DNA of 64,000 nucleotides from Prostheceraeus crozeri (taxonomy: Eukaryota > Platyhelminthes > Polycladida > Euryleptidae), in the NCBI GenBank assembly GCA_907163375.1, contig CAJQUW010005703.1, forward strand, positions 558,001-622,000. Reading direction: 5' to 3'. A program made the position numbers and the translations under genes. The notes below the pieces were generated by a model. The model saw only the letters and a program-made list of their open reading frames with translations. It was not told the origin of the DNA and did no database searches. This document shows positions 1-10,062 of this stretch, one piece after another (the first letter of the stretch is position 1; each line of letters opens with the position of its first letter).

Positions 1-70
1 GAAATGGCGTGCGCGTTCAGACATCACCTGAAAATGGTAAACCATCGCTACAGCACATTTCTTCTCGTCA

Positions 71-142
71 ACCGACATAGCTCAGGGGTAGAGTGGCGAG
101 CCTAGCTCTATCGAGCGAGAGTTCGAATCCCTCTTTTGACGG
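71..142 (+). repeat. tRNA-like sequence (degenerate tRNA or SINE head)
   Basis: The sequence shows a good A box (TAGCTCAGGGGTAGAGTGG) and a good B box (GTTCGAATCC) at tRNA spacing, with a nearly complete T stem. The 5' and 3' acceptor strands (accgaca and ttttgac) do not pair, and no clean anticodon stem can be drawn. A functional tRNA is therefore unlikely, and a tRNA-derived SINE head or pseudogene is more probable. No SINE body or tail was recognised. Confidence 0.45.
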
Positions 143-437
143 ACGTCAAGCAGGCCTCTATTTCAATCATGATTTTTCTGTACTGTCACATCGTCTTTGT
201 TTTGCAGCCTACATTATCAAGTGGCCAGTTATGTACGTAGTGCGCCTACTTCTATTTCATACGGCAAACTAGGCGCAAAATATCATTTAGGCCTACAACC
301 TGTATGTCTACTTCACTGTTATTGATGCGAGTCACTAATAATTTCAGCTCTACCATCTGATGTCAATTTTATCTAAATGTTATCCTGCTAGATTTGGTAT
401 CAAATATAAAATACATCATAAAATAGCCTGTTTTAGA

Positions 438-834
438 CTCCTTTTACGCCTGGTGGTCCAAATTTGAATCACCACTACAAAGTAATACTGAGTATTGAAA
501 AATTGTAAATTTTTCTATACCAATGGTTGGAGAGTGTTGGGGATGGTCAGAAGTGATAACAGTTTGTGATAAACATACAAAAGCTTGTTTTGAAAGGAAG
601 ATATTCGTCACTTACCGAAACACTGACTTGAAAAAATATTTTCTTGTCGCCAGATGATTGTATTGACGATTGAATCAAAATGTTTCAACTTAAAACAAAA
701 TTGAAGAGTTCGGATTTAATTTATACATCGTCTTGAATATATCCATGTGGCATAACTAGCTCTAGTGCAGCTAGATGAAAATATGCAGATCATATAAGAG
801 GTGGTCCATTTTTGGAGCACCAGTCCTCAAAGGG
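438..834. mobile_element. Small TTAA-type MITE (piggyBac-like ends)
   Basis: The two ends are imperfect inverted repeats: CTCCTTTTACGCCTGGTGGT at the left and, reverse-complemented, CCCTTTGAGGACTGGTGCTC at the right. The right end CCTCAAAGGG is followed directly by TTAA, and the left flank has TTTA. Non-autonomous piggyBac-like elements typically have CCC..GGG ends at TTAA. No coding capacity. Sequence right after it (835-870) resembles 12540-12560 and 30437-30465, so it seems to sit in an older repeat. Confidence 0.4.
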
Positions 835-842
835 TTAAACAA

Positions 843-1202
843 TCTAATTCTGTGGCACAACTAGCCCATTGGCATGCGTACCGATGGACTATTAATTCAG
901 TCTTGGTTAATGTACACTGACTTTGTGACAGCATCTGTGGTTTCTGTAATCATCCAATCCTAGCGGTTAATTCTCTTAACCAATTTGGAATGTCTGTTTG
1001 ACTTCGTGAAGACCAGCTAGGGCGACCGCACAGATAATAAATTAGAGTGCTGTTTATGATGATGAAACTTTGCGATAAATAAGTCAAAGAAAATTGCGAC
1101 TTGAAAGTATATGAAAGCTGCACGATTTGTAATCTCAGATCAGTCTAATGACAAAACAAACGTCATCTACAAAGAATTCTACGTCATCTACACTCAACAA
1201 TA
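843..1202. other. No recognised feature
   Basis: Anonymous AT-rich sequence. I saw no ORF with family resemblance, no RNA gene and no repeat pairing beyond the first ~30 bases. Confidence 0.5.
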
Positions 1203-1210
1203 GTGAAAAC

Positions 1211-2045
1211 CATAGAGGTAGAGGCACCATATTAGGTAGAGTGGTAACTCCGCATTTATTAAATCCCCAATGTGTACACACTTTCGAATTTGTTAAATGA
1301 ACTCAAAGGAGATACAGTCGAAATTTGTTCCAGATGTGACATATGCACATTTATGCAGTTTTGAAGAATTCACTGATCATGATAGCATAATGCAGGAGGA
1401 AATGATGTCATTTTACAGATCGTCCGTGTCATGACAGCCTTGGAGAGGTTATGTTTGTTAAATTAGCAACTCGATGACCTTTCATGCTGAACCTCAAGAA
1501 AATCTTCTTAAGCGTGATCATATCATAAGCAATCTGTCAATGGTAGAGCAAAATAACCAAATGAAGGGCAATGATTTCAATCAACTTTGAAAGATGTAAA
1601 TGGGTTCCACATCACTTTTCAGATTCAAGAAGTGAAACATGAATTTAGTGAATCATAAAAACATGGCGATGAAAATTGAATTGAAAACTTGAATTTTCGG
1701 CCAAGAAAACACGAATAATATCGCGACTTTTTCATGAAGACTTCCATTATAATGCCGTTCATTAGATTTCCTTGATAATCAGCATAATTTCCGCTTTGTT
1801 AGGATGCTTATTAGCAAATATTCATTCCTTTTGATATCCAACTTGTTTCATACTACTTATATAGGAAAATCATCTCGGTAGTATGTAAATTAGCAAATTT
1901 TGACTTTTTTCAAAACTGCTCAAATATTTTTTTGGATCACGGGAACGTAATCTCTGCAAAAAACTGAATCTTTTCATATAAAAATTTTCACTGTATACAG
2001 ATACTTTTTTGAGTCGACATTCTAACTATGTATCCCTACTCTATG
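1211..2045 (+). mobile_element. hAT-like ~830 bp MITE, copy A
   Basis: Non-coding element starting CATAGAG and ending CTCTATG. It is flanked by GTGAAAAC (1203-1210) and GTAACAAC (2046-2053), an 8 bp target duplication matching at 6 of 8 positions. Five further copies lie in the window: 10903-11733, 21399-21684, 24758-25604, 41125-41605 and 47843-48632. The 8 bp duplication and C-A...T-G ends suggest mobilisation by a hAT transposase, which is inference because no transposase is encoded. Confidence 0.7.
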
Positions 2046-2227
2046 GTAACAACCTCTTGATGTTTACACAAACCAATCAAAGATAGGCTGTCATAAAGAC
2101 AGAGATCACTAACCAAGATCGTAAAAAAATGACGTAAAAGTCCTTCTGTGCGTACCCCCAATGGGTTAGTGATGCTGTTAGAGATATGTCAGCCACAGCG
2201 TCCAATATACGGGAGCTGCATTGTATC

Positions 2228-4026
2228 GTTCAAATAAAAGACAGTCGCTCCCTTCGATAAACAAAGATACTTTATTGTTTTAAAAAAACATGCACTACAC
2301 AACACCGAAAGTTTCCACCATAGAAATCTACAGTTTTCACTCTTAATTCTCTGACTGCCACAGCGCCACACATGGCAGCCAGACAGCATGATGATTGTTC
2401 ATGCTGTGTCCATTGTTGTCTCTCTACACATCAGATTGATAATCTGTCATTCTTTAAACAATAATTTGACAGATGACAGACCCAGAGAACCGGTGAGCAA
2501 AAGGAAGAAATGAGAGACAATGCACAGATATTTGCAGACATTGCATAGATATTTCACATGAATTGTAGATTAATCTTCAGATAACACCCACACACACAGA
2601 ATGTCGGAGAAAAACAGACATCGGAGAGATTAAGTCAAGAAAATCTCCCGCAGTGCTTCAATGACGAATGTCTTCATAAAGCTAATGACGCGTGAAAAGG
2701 AACAAATTGTCAAGGAAAATATATCCTTAATCTTCTATGATTCAAGATTCCAAGGATATGCAAAAAATGCATGAACACGAACTGATTCAACAACTGGAAA
2801 AATTAATTCTTCAATGATAAATTTTGAAGCGCTTTCAATCTGGAGAACATTATAAACTATGAAAAATGACAGCTACGACCATTACGGTAAACTTGCTAAA
2901 TTCAATATATACAAAGCAGGGATGCGAAGTCCTATCATTTTGATAAGACTCCGACCCCGACTCCGACTCCGGGGTTGATAGGACTCCGACTTTTGATAGG
3001 ACCCCGATTCCGGGTGTCAAGTATATAAAGCCCTTTTTGAAAAATTAACTGGTAACCTACATCATAGATCATTATAGGCTTACCTGAACCTATCTTTAGT
3101 GATCATTGCTGTATCAATTATCAATCATTTTCGATGAAAATTGATCAAGTGTCGCTTTGGATGCACACGACTCGACTCCTCCCATCTTGTTGATGTGTGC
3201 TTCACACGTTTTTTCTCCAGTCTCTACCAGGCACGAAAATCCCCATCTTTCTCCAAAAAATATGAGTACACCTTCGATTTTAATATGCGCTTTAGAGGAG
3301 CTATCACACACGATTAACGTGAGGATAAGAGGTAATGTTCTCAAACAAACTAGTATTTCATTTTTGTCTCTTACGTGACCTTTGGCGCGCAGGTGTGATC
3401 GAGGCTAGGAAGGCAATTGTCTTCTCTACTAAATCACCGAGTGAAAAGACAATCCCTTTTTTCACTATCACGGTTCATTCCGTCAACTACTACAAGCTTT
3501 GCATGCACTGCTGTCTCTGTACTTTTGTTTGATGAAGAAAGTTGGCATCAAGACAGTGACATCTATGCACGAGAATAAATGATTTGCTTGTATTGTGTTT
3601 CGGGTCTAGTTACAGGCCGGAGTCTGGAGCCCTATCATTTGATAGGACTCCGACTTCGACTCCAGCAAAAATGATAGGACTCCGTGACTCCGACTCCGCA
3701 TCCCTGATACAAAGTCCAAACAGTAGCCATTGTGAAAGAATCACTAACCAGTTGACAGATATTGCTTGCTGCCCATTTCCTTTATTATTCGCTTTATCGT
3801 AGGGCCATTAATGCGTCGACGCAATGTCCACACTCAGCAAAAATAGAGAAAGAATATTGCAAAGGTTTCATTGCACCGATACATTTCGCCGGCTCTCTAC
3901 GGGATGCACTCCGGAATGACAAGCAAGGCATTATGTGAACACATGTAACGGTCAGCAGACAATCATATGACGCAGCATGACATGACTGATGCGTAATGAG
4001 ACGAGACAATAAAGCATGAGATACAA
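2228..4026 (+). repeat. Left arm of large inverted duplication
   Basis: Pairs in inverted orientation with 10063-11757. Two blocks match closely: 2228-2640 with about 10500-10902 plus 11734-11757, and 3829-4026 with about 10063-10250. The inner block has only a few substitutions over ~190 bp. The middle (about 2640-3829, excluding the hAT element 2917-3706) is not alignable by eye with the other arm. The outer boundary is sharp at the sequence GTTCAAATAAAAG, with no obvious target duplication. Confidence 0.75.
2917..3706. mobile_element. 790 bp non-autonomous hAT element with perfect 8 bp TSD
   Basis: Terminal inverted repeats CAGGGATGCGAAGTCC at the left and, reverse-complemented, CAGGGATGCGGAGTC at the right. 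The element is flanked by identical 8 bp copies of ATACAAAG (2909-2916 and 3707-3714). Both ends carry tandem subterminal GACTCCGAC motifs, probable transposase binding sites by analogy with other hAT elements. No transposase is encoded, and the short open frames inside have no family resemblance. It is absent from the matching region of the right arm, so it is a later insertion in the left arm. Confidence 0.85.
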
Positions 4027-4470
4027 GAGACTCTACAATGAAGGCAAGAGGTGTATTGGAGGCTCTGCACCAGAGATGGAACCGGTAGCATTTTTGGCTA
4101 CCGGTACCGGTACCGGTCTACCGCTAAACTTTACCAGTACCGGTACCGATACCGGTATCTACCGGTAAACTTTTCCAAGTGCATGGATTTAGACAACATG
4201 TCCCTCATTGCTTATTATGTGTAACTCCTTGAATGAACTGAAAACTAGTACATGTACCGGCATTAGCTCGAGAATGTCACTGCATTAAAAAATTGTCACC
4301 GTTTTGACTCAGCTCAATCATAGCAATTAACAGCAAGCATATAGGCCCTACATGTAATTGCAAAATTACATTGGCCAACAATCATGCACATGCATCAATA
4401 GTATACATGGAAAATGGAATATCCGACTGTATCAAATTTATTCAAAAACACAAAACTCAAAGTGTCAATG

Positions 4471-4795
4471 TCAACATGTGAATTGTGAAATTACCATAGT
4501 CCTGCTTTTAGAGCACGTAAGGGTGACCAACTCCTCGAGATGCTTAGACTTTAAGCGGTTTCCAGGCGCGGTCAGGGTCAGCCCTGCATCACTGAAAACG
4601 CGCTCACTTTGCGAGCTTGATGCTTGGATTACCAGCACTTTGCGAGCGACTTTGCACAAAGTTGGGTACAGTTTTTCATTTGCTTTCCAAAATAATAGAG
4701 GATTTTCATCCCTTACAAACAAATCCTCGCTTTCGCTTCCCTGGAGTCGATTTCGTAAACAATACTGAATTGCTTCCAAACATTCAGCAATTATA
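4471..4795 (-). pseudogene. hAT transposase C-terminal dimerisation domain (fragment)
   Basis: The minus strand reads ENPLLFWKANEKLYPTL, then ASSSQSERVFSDAGLTLT and NRLKSKHLEELVTL. This is the classic hAT C-terminal dimerisation region: the W-K-N..YP block, the SERVFS-AG signature and the final L-x-x-x-L helix. In the family this region mediates dimerisation and lies after the RNase H-like catalytic core, of which nothing remains here. The reading frame runs on to 4833, but the part above about 4795 is already LINE sequence, so the upstream boundary is an insertion junction. It sits near the left end of the hAT element, as expected for the 3' end of a minus-strand transposase gene. Confidence 0.85.
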
Positions 4796-4801
4796 CGTAA
4801 T

Positions 4802-5158
4802 AATTTTGGGACCCTATTGTTTTCCCTTTTCATGGATGATTTGCCCGACTTTGTAAATACAAAACCTATTGCTTATGCCGATGACATTACCTTGTTGCAT
4901 TTTGATTGTCCTAGTATTAACTCTGACTTCTACTCTGATATAGATGTTTTCTGTGCATGGACAAAAAAGAAGCAACTGATTATTAATGTTGAAAAATCTA
5001 AATGTATGACCCTTTCCAGGAATATTTCTAATTGTAAGACCATGGATATTGTAATTAATAATTCCACGATTGAACAGATTGATTGTATAAAAATTTTGGG
5101 GTGTATTTTACCTCAGACTTTCGCTGGGACGTCCAATTTGCAAAACTGTATGCTAAAT
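4802..5158 (+). pseudogene. CR1-like non-LTR reverse transcriptase fragment, 5' part
   Basis: The translation reads LLFSLFMDDLPDFV, then the catalytic box IAYADDITLLH, then KKKQLIINVEKSKCM. This is RT domains 4-6 of a non-LTR retrotransposon (two catalytic aspartates in YADD). The copy is 5'-truncated, starting at domain 4 inside the hAT element. A frameshift near 5098 moves the reading from KILG to VYFTSDFRWDVQFAKLYAK, and that frame continues into 8976 after the Penelope insertion. The reading frame to 5269 is an artefact of running into Penelope DNA. Confidence 0.8.
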
Positions 5159-5429
5159 TCTGTAGATGAAAAACAGCACCAAGTTTGTCATGATGATCGA
5201 ATATTTTCGCCGGTTCTATTCATGATCAACACCGGAATGAATCAGATACAGAATTACAACACTGTTTGAACATCATTAACGCAATCGTTGCATAGATCAA
5301 TACACACTTACAGGACAACTGTCAAAGAAAATTCAGCACAAGAATAATACTGCAGACCAAATATAAGTATACAGTGAATAAAATAAATTTAAGGATGAGA
5401 AAAAGAAAATCGAGTAAGATAAGAAATAA

Positions 5430-7871
5430 TTACCATGGTAAAATTAAATTTACAACTGTCTCTTTCTGAGTACATAAGTCAGGTTGAGTACGCTTTATTA
5501 AAATGGCCTCATACACACTCAGGTGCAACTTACTTCTGCACCTTCGAAGAATCCGAAAGCAGGATCTGGCAGGCTTCGTTGGGACACAATCGATCAGATG
5601 TCTTGTAATAGCACTCTGTGCCTTAAAGTTACGGCGGGAATCTCCATTTAATAGCCAGCGTGGGACATGCTCTGCTATTCGTTGAGACAGCCGGCGCTCC
5701 GTCCTACCGATATACCGGCTACCGCAGGTACAGTTGAATTCGTAAATAATTTTTGATTCGGTATCAGGAGCCCGACTGTCCTTCAAATTGCAGTGCCACT
5801 GAGGTCTCGTGATGGGCATCACTCGAAGCTGCACCGTTGAGTAAACCGAGGAGACTTCGTGGCGGAGCTTACGAGCAATCCGGTCGTGAAAAGTATCTCC
5901 TTTGAAGGGAATACGTAAAAGGATAACCTTTTTCTGAGGCCCGAACAGGGGATCAGCTTTGTACCAGTTGGAGTGTCTTTCAATGAATTCACGCGGATAT
6001 CCATTGCTGATCAGAGTGCGTACTAAAAGCTCATGCTCATCTGGTAAGGTGTTAGGGGAGCAAATTTTGTTTGCCCTTGTGAACAAAGTCTTGACCAGCG
6101 CTACCTTGCGACAGATAGGCACAAAACTCTTGAAGTGAGTATATATCCCGGACCAAGTTGGCTTTCGGTATACAGACAAGGACGTACCGCCAACATCACG
6201 TTTCACATGTACATCGAGGAATGCGAGGCAATTGTCCTTCTCTAACTCACATGTGAGGCTCAAATTGGGATGCATGGAGTTCAATCTTTGAAAAACTCGA
6301 TCAACTGAATTTCGGTCAGGTCCAACAACGAAAATATCGTCCACATAGCGCATGTAAGAGGACAGCGTTTTGTCGATGACTCTGGAAATCTGTATTTCCA
6401 GATAGCCGAGGAATATATTGGCTAAAGTGGGTCCCAAAGGACTCCCCATAGCAATGCCGTCAATCTGATTGATGTACTTTCCATTAAACAAAAACTGTAC
6501 TCCCTTAGTACAAAGCACCAATAAACGTTTGAGAACAGGAAAAGGGACTGACACCGGTACACCACGCTTGAGAATGATTTCTTCGATCATGTCAATGGTG
6601 TCGTCTATGGGGACATTGGTGAAAAGTGACGATATATCGAAGGAAGCCATGACTTTGCCTCTGAGGGAAAATTCCTTCATCCTGTCAGCAAATTGGAAGG
6701 AGTCTTTCACACAATACCTGCTGACTGACTGCTCTATCGGTTTCAAAACCGTAACCAGCCACTTGGCCAACGAATGTTGAGCTGAATCACACATACTGAG
6801 GATAGGTCGAAGTGGAACGTCGTCCTTATGGATCTTCGGCAGACCGTAAAGGCGTGGAATCTTTGAACCATGGGGCTTCACGTTCTTGTAAGTCAGCTCA
6901 GTAAAGATATTATCGTCCTTGCACTCCTTCAGATACTTCAAAATCTCAGACTCCAGCTTGTGGGTATTATCACACTGCTTTTCACAAACTTTAAATTTGG
7001 TAGTGTCACTCAAAATCCGTTCCATCTTGCCATCATATTCACTCTTGTCAAGTAAAACAACGCCGGACCCTTTATCAGGTTTAGTGATCAATAAATCTTG
7101 TCTCTGCCGTAAACTCTTCAGAGCCTCAAGGTGCTCACGGGATACTCCACTGAATGTCGGTCTGGCTGATGAAACGTTGCTGGCAATGTTAACCAGTCCA
7201 CCTTTCAGAGCCTGTACTTTGTCTGGTTTTGTCGGAGTCATTTCGTTCAACTGTACCATGGTAAGTTCGAACTCAGCGAAGATGTCTTCTTCAGAGAGTT
7301 TAAAGTCAGGAATGCAGAAATCCAACCCAAAAGAAAGTGCACTCTGCTCACTACATGAAAGCTGATACGAGGATAGATTGTGGATGACTTCTGGTCTGAG
7401 CGAAGAGGAAGATAATCCATCACCAAGTCTTTGAATTTTCCACTGAAACGAAGCGTTGAATCTTTGTCGTGTGGCCTCCACCATCTTGCATGACATACGC
7501 TTGTATCTCAAGAAAAGATACACAGGCAAGTCAAGCTCGGTATCCTTCAAACGTAAAATAGAATCTTGCACTGAAATCAAATTTTCCTGAATATGGGCAA
7601 TCTTGTTTGAGATAAACTGATTGCAAAGACTGGAAGAAGGTCGAAGATTGCACCGACGAATATCACGAAGAAGAGCGGTATCATAGACACCACTGTCAGA
7701 ACAATGTTTGTAGTAATTCAGCTTGATGTTCAACTTCGCCAATCTGCATCTATATGAGAGCAACTTGTTCAGCTGCTTGACCTTGGATGACGGTATGCGT
7801 GATTTCAATGTTCTAAATACGCCGTCAATTTTACAAATTCTGTAGATGAAAAACAGCACCAAGTTTGTCAT
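5430..7871 (-). CDS. Penelope-like reverse transcriptase with GIY-YIG endonuclease, intact
   Basis: An 813-residue protein with no interruptions. In order: an N-terminal basic region; DKGSGVVLLDKSEY (about 266-279); LPKIHK (344-349); RT motif A SFDISSLFTNVP (about 410-421); AMGSPLGP (474-481); the catalytic box YVDD (509-512); LAFLDVHV (about 549-556); then YRKPTWSGIYTHF. The C-terminal GIY-YIG nuclease starts IIYEFNCTCGSRYIGRT (709-725), followed by a conserved Arg/His helix (QRIAEHV). PLEs use RT with GIY-YIG nicking for target-primed insertion. The ATG at 7871 is chosen because the same start is conserved in all three pLTR copies. The ORF stops at 5430 with TAA, and the downstream pLTR then re-enters the 5' end of the ORF. 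Length is typical of Penelope. It could encode active protein, but activity is unknown. Confidence 0.93.
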   Translation of the reverse strand: MTNLVLFFIYRICKIDGVFRTLKSRIPSSKVKQLNKLLSYRCRLAKLNIKLNYYKHCSDSGVYDTALLRDIRRCNLRPSSSLCNQFISNKIAHIQENLISVQDSILRLKDTELDLPVYLFLRYKRMSCKMVEATRQRFNASFQWKIQRLGDGLSSSSLRPEVIHNLSSYQLSCSEQSALSFGLDFCIPDFKLSEEDIFAEFELTMVQLNEMTPTKPDKVQALKGGLVNIASNVSSARPTFSGVSREHLEALKSLRQRQDLLITKPDKGSGVVLLDKSEYDGKMERILSDTTKFKVCEKQCDNTHKLESEILKYLKECKDDNIFTELTYKNVKPHGSKIPRLYGLPKIHKDDVPLRPILSMCDSAQHSLAKWLVTVLKPIEQSVSRYCVKDSFQFADRMKEFSLRGKVMASFDISSLFTNVPIDDTIDMIEEIILKRGVPVSVPFPVLKRLLVLCTKGVQFLFNGKYINQIDGIAMGSPLGPTLANIFLGYLEIQISRVIDKTLSSYMRYVDDIFVVGPDRNSVDRVFQRLNSMHPNLSLTCELEKDNCLAFLDVHVKRDVGGTSLSVYRKPTWSGIYTHFKSFVPICRKVALVKTLFTRANKICSPNTLPDEHELLVRTLISNGYPREFIERHSNWYKADPLFGPQKKVILLRIPFKGDTFHDRIARKLRHEVSSVYSTVQLRVMPITRPQWHCNLKDSRAPDTESKIIYEFNCTCGSRYIGRTERRLSQRIAEHVPRWLLNGDSRRNFKAQSAITRHLIDCVPTKPARSCFRILRRCRSKLHLSVYEAILIKRTQPDLCTQKETVVNLILPW

Positions 7872-8356
7872 GATGATCGAATATTTTCGCCGGTTCTATT
7901 CATGATCAACACCGGAATGAATCAGATACAGAATTACAACACTGTTTGAACATCATTAACGCAATCGTTGCATAGATCAATACACACTTACAGGACAACT
8001 GTCAAAGAAAATTCAGCACAAGAATAATACTGCAGACCAAATATAAGTATACAGTGAATAAAATAAATTTAAGGATGAGAAAAAGAAAATCGAGTAAGAT
8101 AAGAAATAATTACCATGGTAAAATTAAATTTACAACTGTCTCTTTCTGAGTACATAAGTCAGGTTGAGTACGCTTTATTAAAATGGCCTCATACACACTC
8201 AGGTGCAGCTTACTTCTGCACCTTCGAAGAATCCGAAAGCAGGATCTGGCAGGCTTCGTTGGGACACAATCGATCAGATGTCTTGTAATAGCACTCTGTG
8301 CCTTAAAGTTACGGCGGGAATCTCCATTTAATAGCCAGCGTGGGACATGCTCTGCT
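7840..8356 (-). repeat. Upstream direct pLTR copy of Penelope-like element
   Basis: Direct repeat of 5159-5688. Reading on the minus strand it contains the end of the ORF from the GIY-YIG region, the 3' UTR and the beginning of the next ORF (ATG at 7871). It stops abruptly at 8356 inside the GIY-YIG coding region, where a 49-base unpaired segment joins it to the inverted copy. Confidence 0.85.
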
Positions 8357-8405
8357 ACCTGCGGTAGCCGGTATATCGGTAGGACGGAGCGCCGGCTGTC
8401 TCAAC

Positions 8406-8963
8406 GAATAGCAGAGCATGTCCCACGCTGGCTATTAAATGGAGATTCCCGCCGTAACTTTAAGGCACAGAGTGCTATTACAAGACATCTGATCGATTGT
8501 GTCCCAACGAAGCCTGCCAGATCCTGCTTTCGGATTCTTCGAAGGTGCAGAAGTAAGTTGCACCTGAGTGTGTATGAGGCCATTTTAATAAAGCGTACTC
8601 AACCTGACTTATGTACTCAGAAAGAGACAGTTGTAAATTTAATTTTACCATGGTAATTATTTCTTATCTTACTCGATTTTCCTTTTCTCATCCTTAAATT
8701 TATTTTATTCACTGTATACTTATATTTGGTCTGCAGTATTATTCTTGTGCTGAATTTTCTTTGACAGTTGTCCTGTAAGTGTGTATTGATCTATGCAACG
8801 ATTGCGTTAATGATGTTCAAACAGTGTTGTAATTCTGTATCTGATTCATTCCGGTGTTGATCATGAATAGAACCGGCGAAAATATTCGATCATCATGACA
8901 AACTTGGTGCTGTTTTTCATCTACAGAATTTGTAAAATTGACGGCGTATTTAGAACATTGAAA
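8406..8963 (+). repeat. Inverted pLTR arm (plus-strand Penelope C-terminus)
   Basis: Near-perfect inverted copy of 7840-8356. The plus strand at about 8357-8656 encodes the GIY-YIG C-terminus again (CGSRYIGRTERRL through the final VVNLILPW), followed by the 3' UTR and the start of the ORF (ATG at 8896). This makes a ~500 bp arm palindrome with a 49-base loop. The open frame at 8183-8656 is a hybrid of antisense and sense pLTR and not a gene of its own. Confidence 0.85.
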
Positions 8964-8975
8964 TGTATGCTAAAT

Positions 8976-9449
8976 GTTGTCGTTCCATGTCATTTGTACG
9001 CCGTTTGTGTAATAATAACAACCGTGGTGAAGTCGTTTGGCAGGCTTTTGTAAGTCTTGTGCTGTGTCATATAACATTTTGTTGGCCCATCATTTGTGAT
9101 GTAAGTGTAAAGAACTTTCAAAAACTTGACCGTCTATACCGTCTTGCAATTCGATGGTCAAATGTTCAAGGCAAACCCCATCTGCGTGACTTTCTGGACA
9201 AAATGTGTATTAAACTAATCAAAAAGGTCAGTGGTAATCCCCATATTCATCCACTTGTCGAATTTTTTACTGTGAGAGACCCTGCTCGTGTTGTTCGTCG
9301 CTCCCGGAAATTGCTACCTCAACGACGATCCTCCTCACTCTACAATGGAAGTTTCGTGAAATACTCGAGATTCACATGATGTAATTGCTGTAACCAGTCA
9401 TACCGCTCGTTGTATTGATTGAAAATAAAGCATTCTATTATTATTATTA
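8976..9449 (+). pseudogene. CR1-like non-LTR retrotransposon, 3' part with ATT-repeat tail
   Basis: Continuation of the RT fragment at 4802-5158 after the Penelope-like element. It reads CCRSMSFVRRLCNN and on to PRVVRRSRKLLPQ-like C-terminal sequence, ending with SLYNGSFVKYSRFT and TGA at about 9377-9379. The last third resembles the Arg-rich C-terminus of the LINE at 33129-33986. The 3' UTR is short, with GAAAATAAAG followed by (ATT)n at 9432-9448. Such simple-repeat tails are typical of CR1/L2/RTE-group elements. The frame is open, but the element as a whole is truncated and dead. Confidence 0.75.
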
Positions 9450-9529
9450 TCACATGGCGATTCTATGAGCTTTCTCAGAAAATCATCAGACTTAACTTTT
9501 GAGCGAATAATATCAGCAGTTAGTTCCAT
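9449..9529 (-). pseudogene. Possible N-terminus of the same hAT transposase
   Basis: On the minus strand an ATG at 9529 opens 27 codons (MELTADIIRSKVKSDDF, then LRKLIESPC) before the frame runs into the LINE tail at 9448. Its position near the right end of the hAT element and on the same strand as the C-terminal fragment suggests it is the beginning of that transposase gene. No BED zinc finger is seen. The assignment rests on context only. Confidence 0.3.
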
Positions 9530-9965
9530 TGCGGTGCGAATTGATCAAGAAAGTGACGAAATTCAGTCTCACACGAGGACACGACACTTGAGTTACACGA
9601 CTACAATAAAGGCAAGTAATGAGTGCGTAGTCACAGACAAACTCAGACAGGCAGACAATAGCCACAAAACATCAGTTGTTTTACGCGGTTGTTGTCTGAT
9701 CGCTATTCGTAGCCAATCACACTCGATCTAAGTGTTCCTGTACTTTCCCATAAGGCAAGCATTGGATATGGTTGACGTTGGCGTGAAGCAGGCTTTTAGA
9801 TCGCTGTGGAATCGTGTTAGGTGCATCATAACACCTGCATTGTCTCGTCATATGTTTATTGCAATGCTTGGCAGAGTTTACCGGTACCGGTGACCTATAC
9901 AGGCACCGGTACCGGTATTACCGGTGGACCGGTACCGGTAAACCGGTTCCATCTCTGCGCTGCAC

Positions 9966-10062
9966 ATTTGTAGATCGAAGACCTTTGCGTCCAGAAGGAG
10001 ACAACTTTTACCCTTTTCTTACCTTGATAACTTTATTATTAGTCTTGACTTTCATGTTTTAT
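9966..10062. other. Short spacer between hAT element and right inverted arm
   Basis: With the hAT insertion removed, 4027-4070 and 9966-10062 form a ~140 bp loop between the arms of the inverted duplication. Nothing else recognised. Confidence 0.4.

Larger units (their letters stand above)
5159..8963 (-). mobile_element. Penelope-like element with tandem and inverted pLTRs
   Basis: Minus-strand element inserted in the LINE fragment, flanked by 12 bp copies of TGTATGCTAAAT (5147-5158 and 8964-8975). The block 5159-5688 is repeated directly at about 7840-8356, giving the partial head-to-tail arrangement (start of ORF fused to end of ORF) characteristic of Penelope pLTRs. A third, inverted copy runs from about 8406 to 8963. 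Arms are nearly identical (I saw about two differences in ~500 bp), implying a recent insertion. Inverted pLTR extensions are a known Penelope feature. Confidence 0.88.
4071..9957 (-). mobile_element. hAT transposon remnant hosting nested LINE and Penelope insertions
   Basis: Ends are CAGAGATGGAACCGGT and, at the right, its inverted complement ACCGGTTCCATCTCTG, matching the hAT terminal style. Flanks are CTCTGCAC (4063-4070) and CGCTGCAC (9958-9965), an 8 bp duplication with one mismatch. Subterminal arrays of TACCGGTACCGG lie inside both ends (4097-4172 and 9880-9943). Removing the nested insertions (about 4800-9449) leaves ~1.24 kb, carrying only the two ends of a transposase gene on the minus strand, so the hAT was already internally deleted or eroded. 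Confidence 0.85.

Noticed and set aside
8183-8656. 157-codon plus-strand frame with a GIY-YIG end
   Set aside because: Its first half is antisense pLTR and its second half the inverted pLTR copy; it is a junction artefact of the Penelope palindrome, not a separate nuclease gene.
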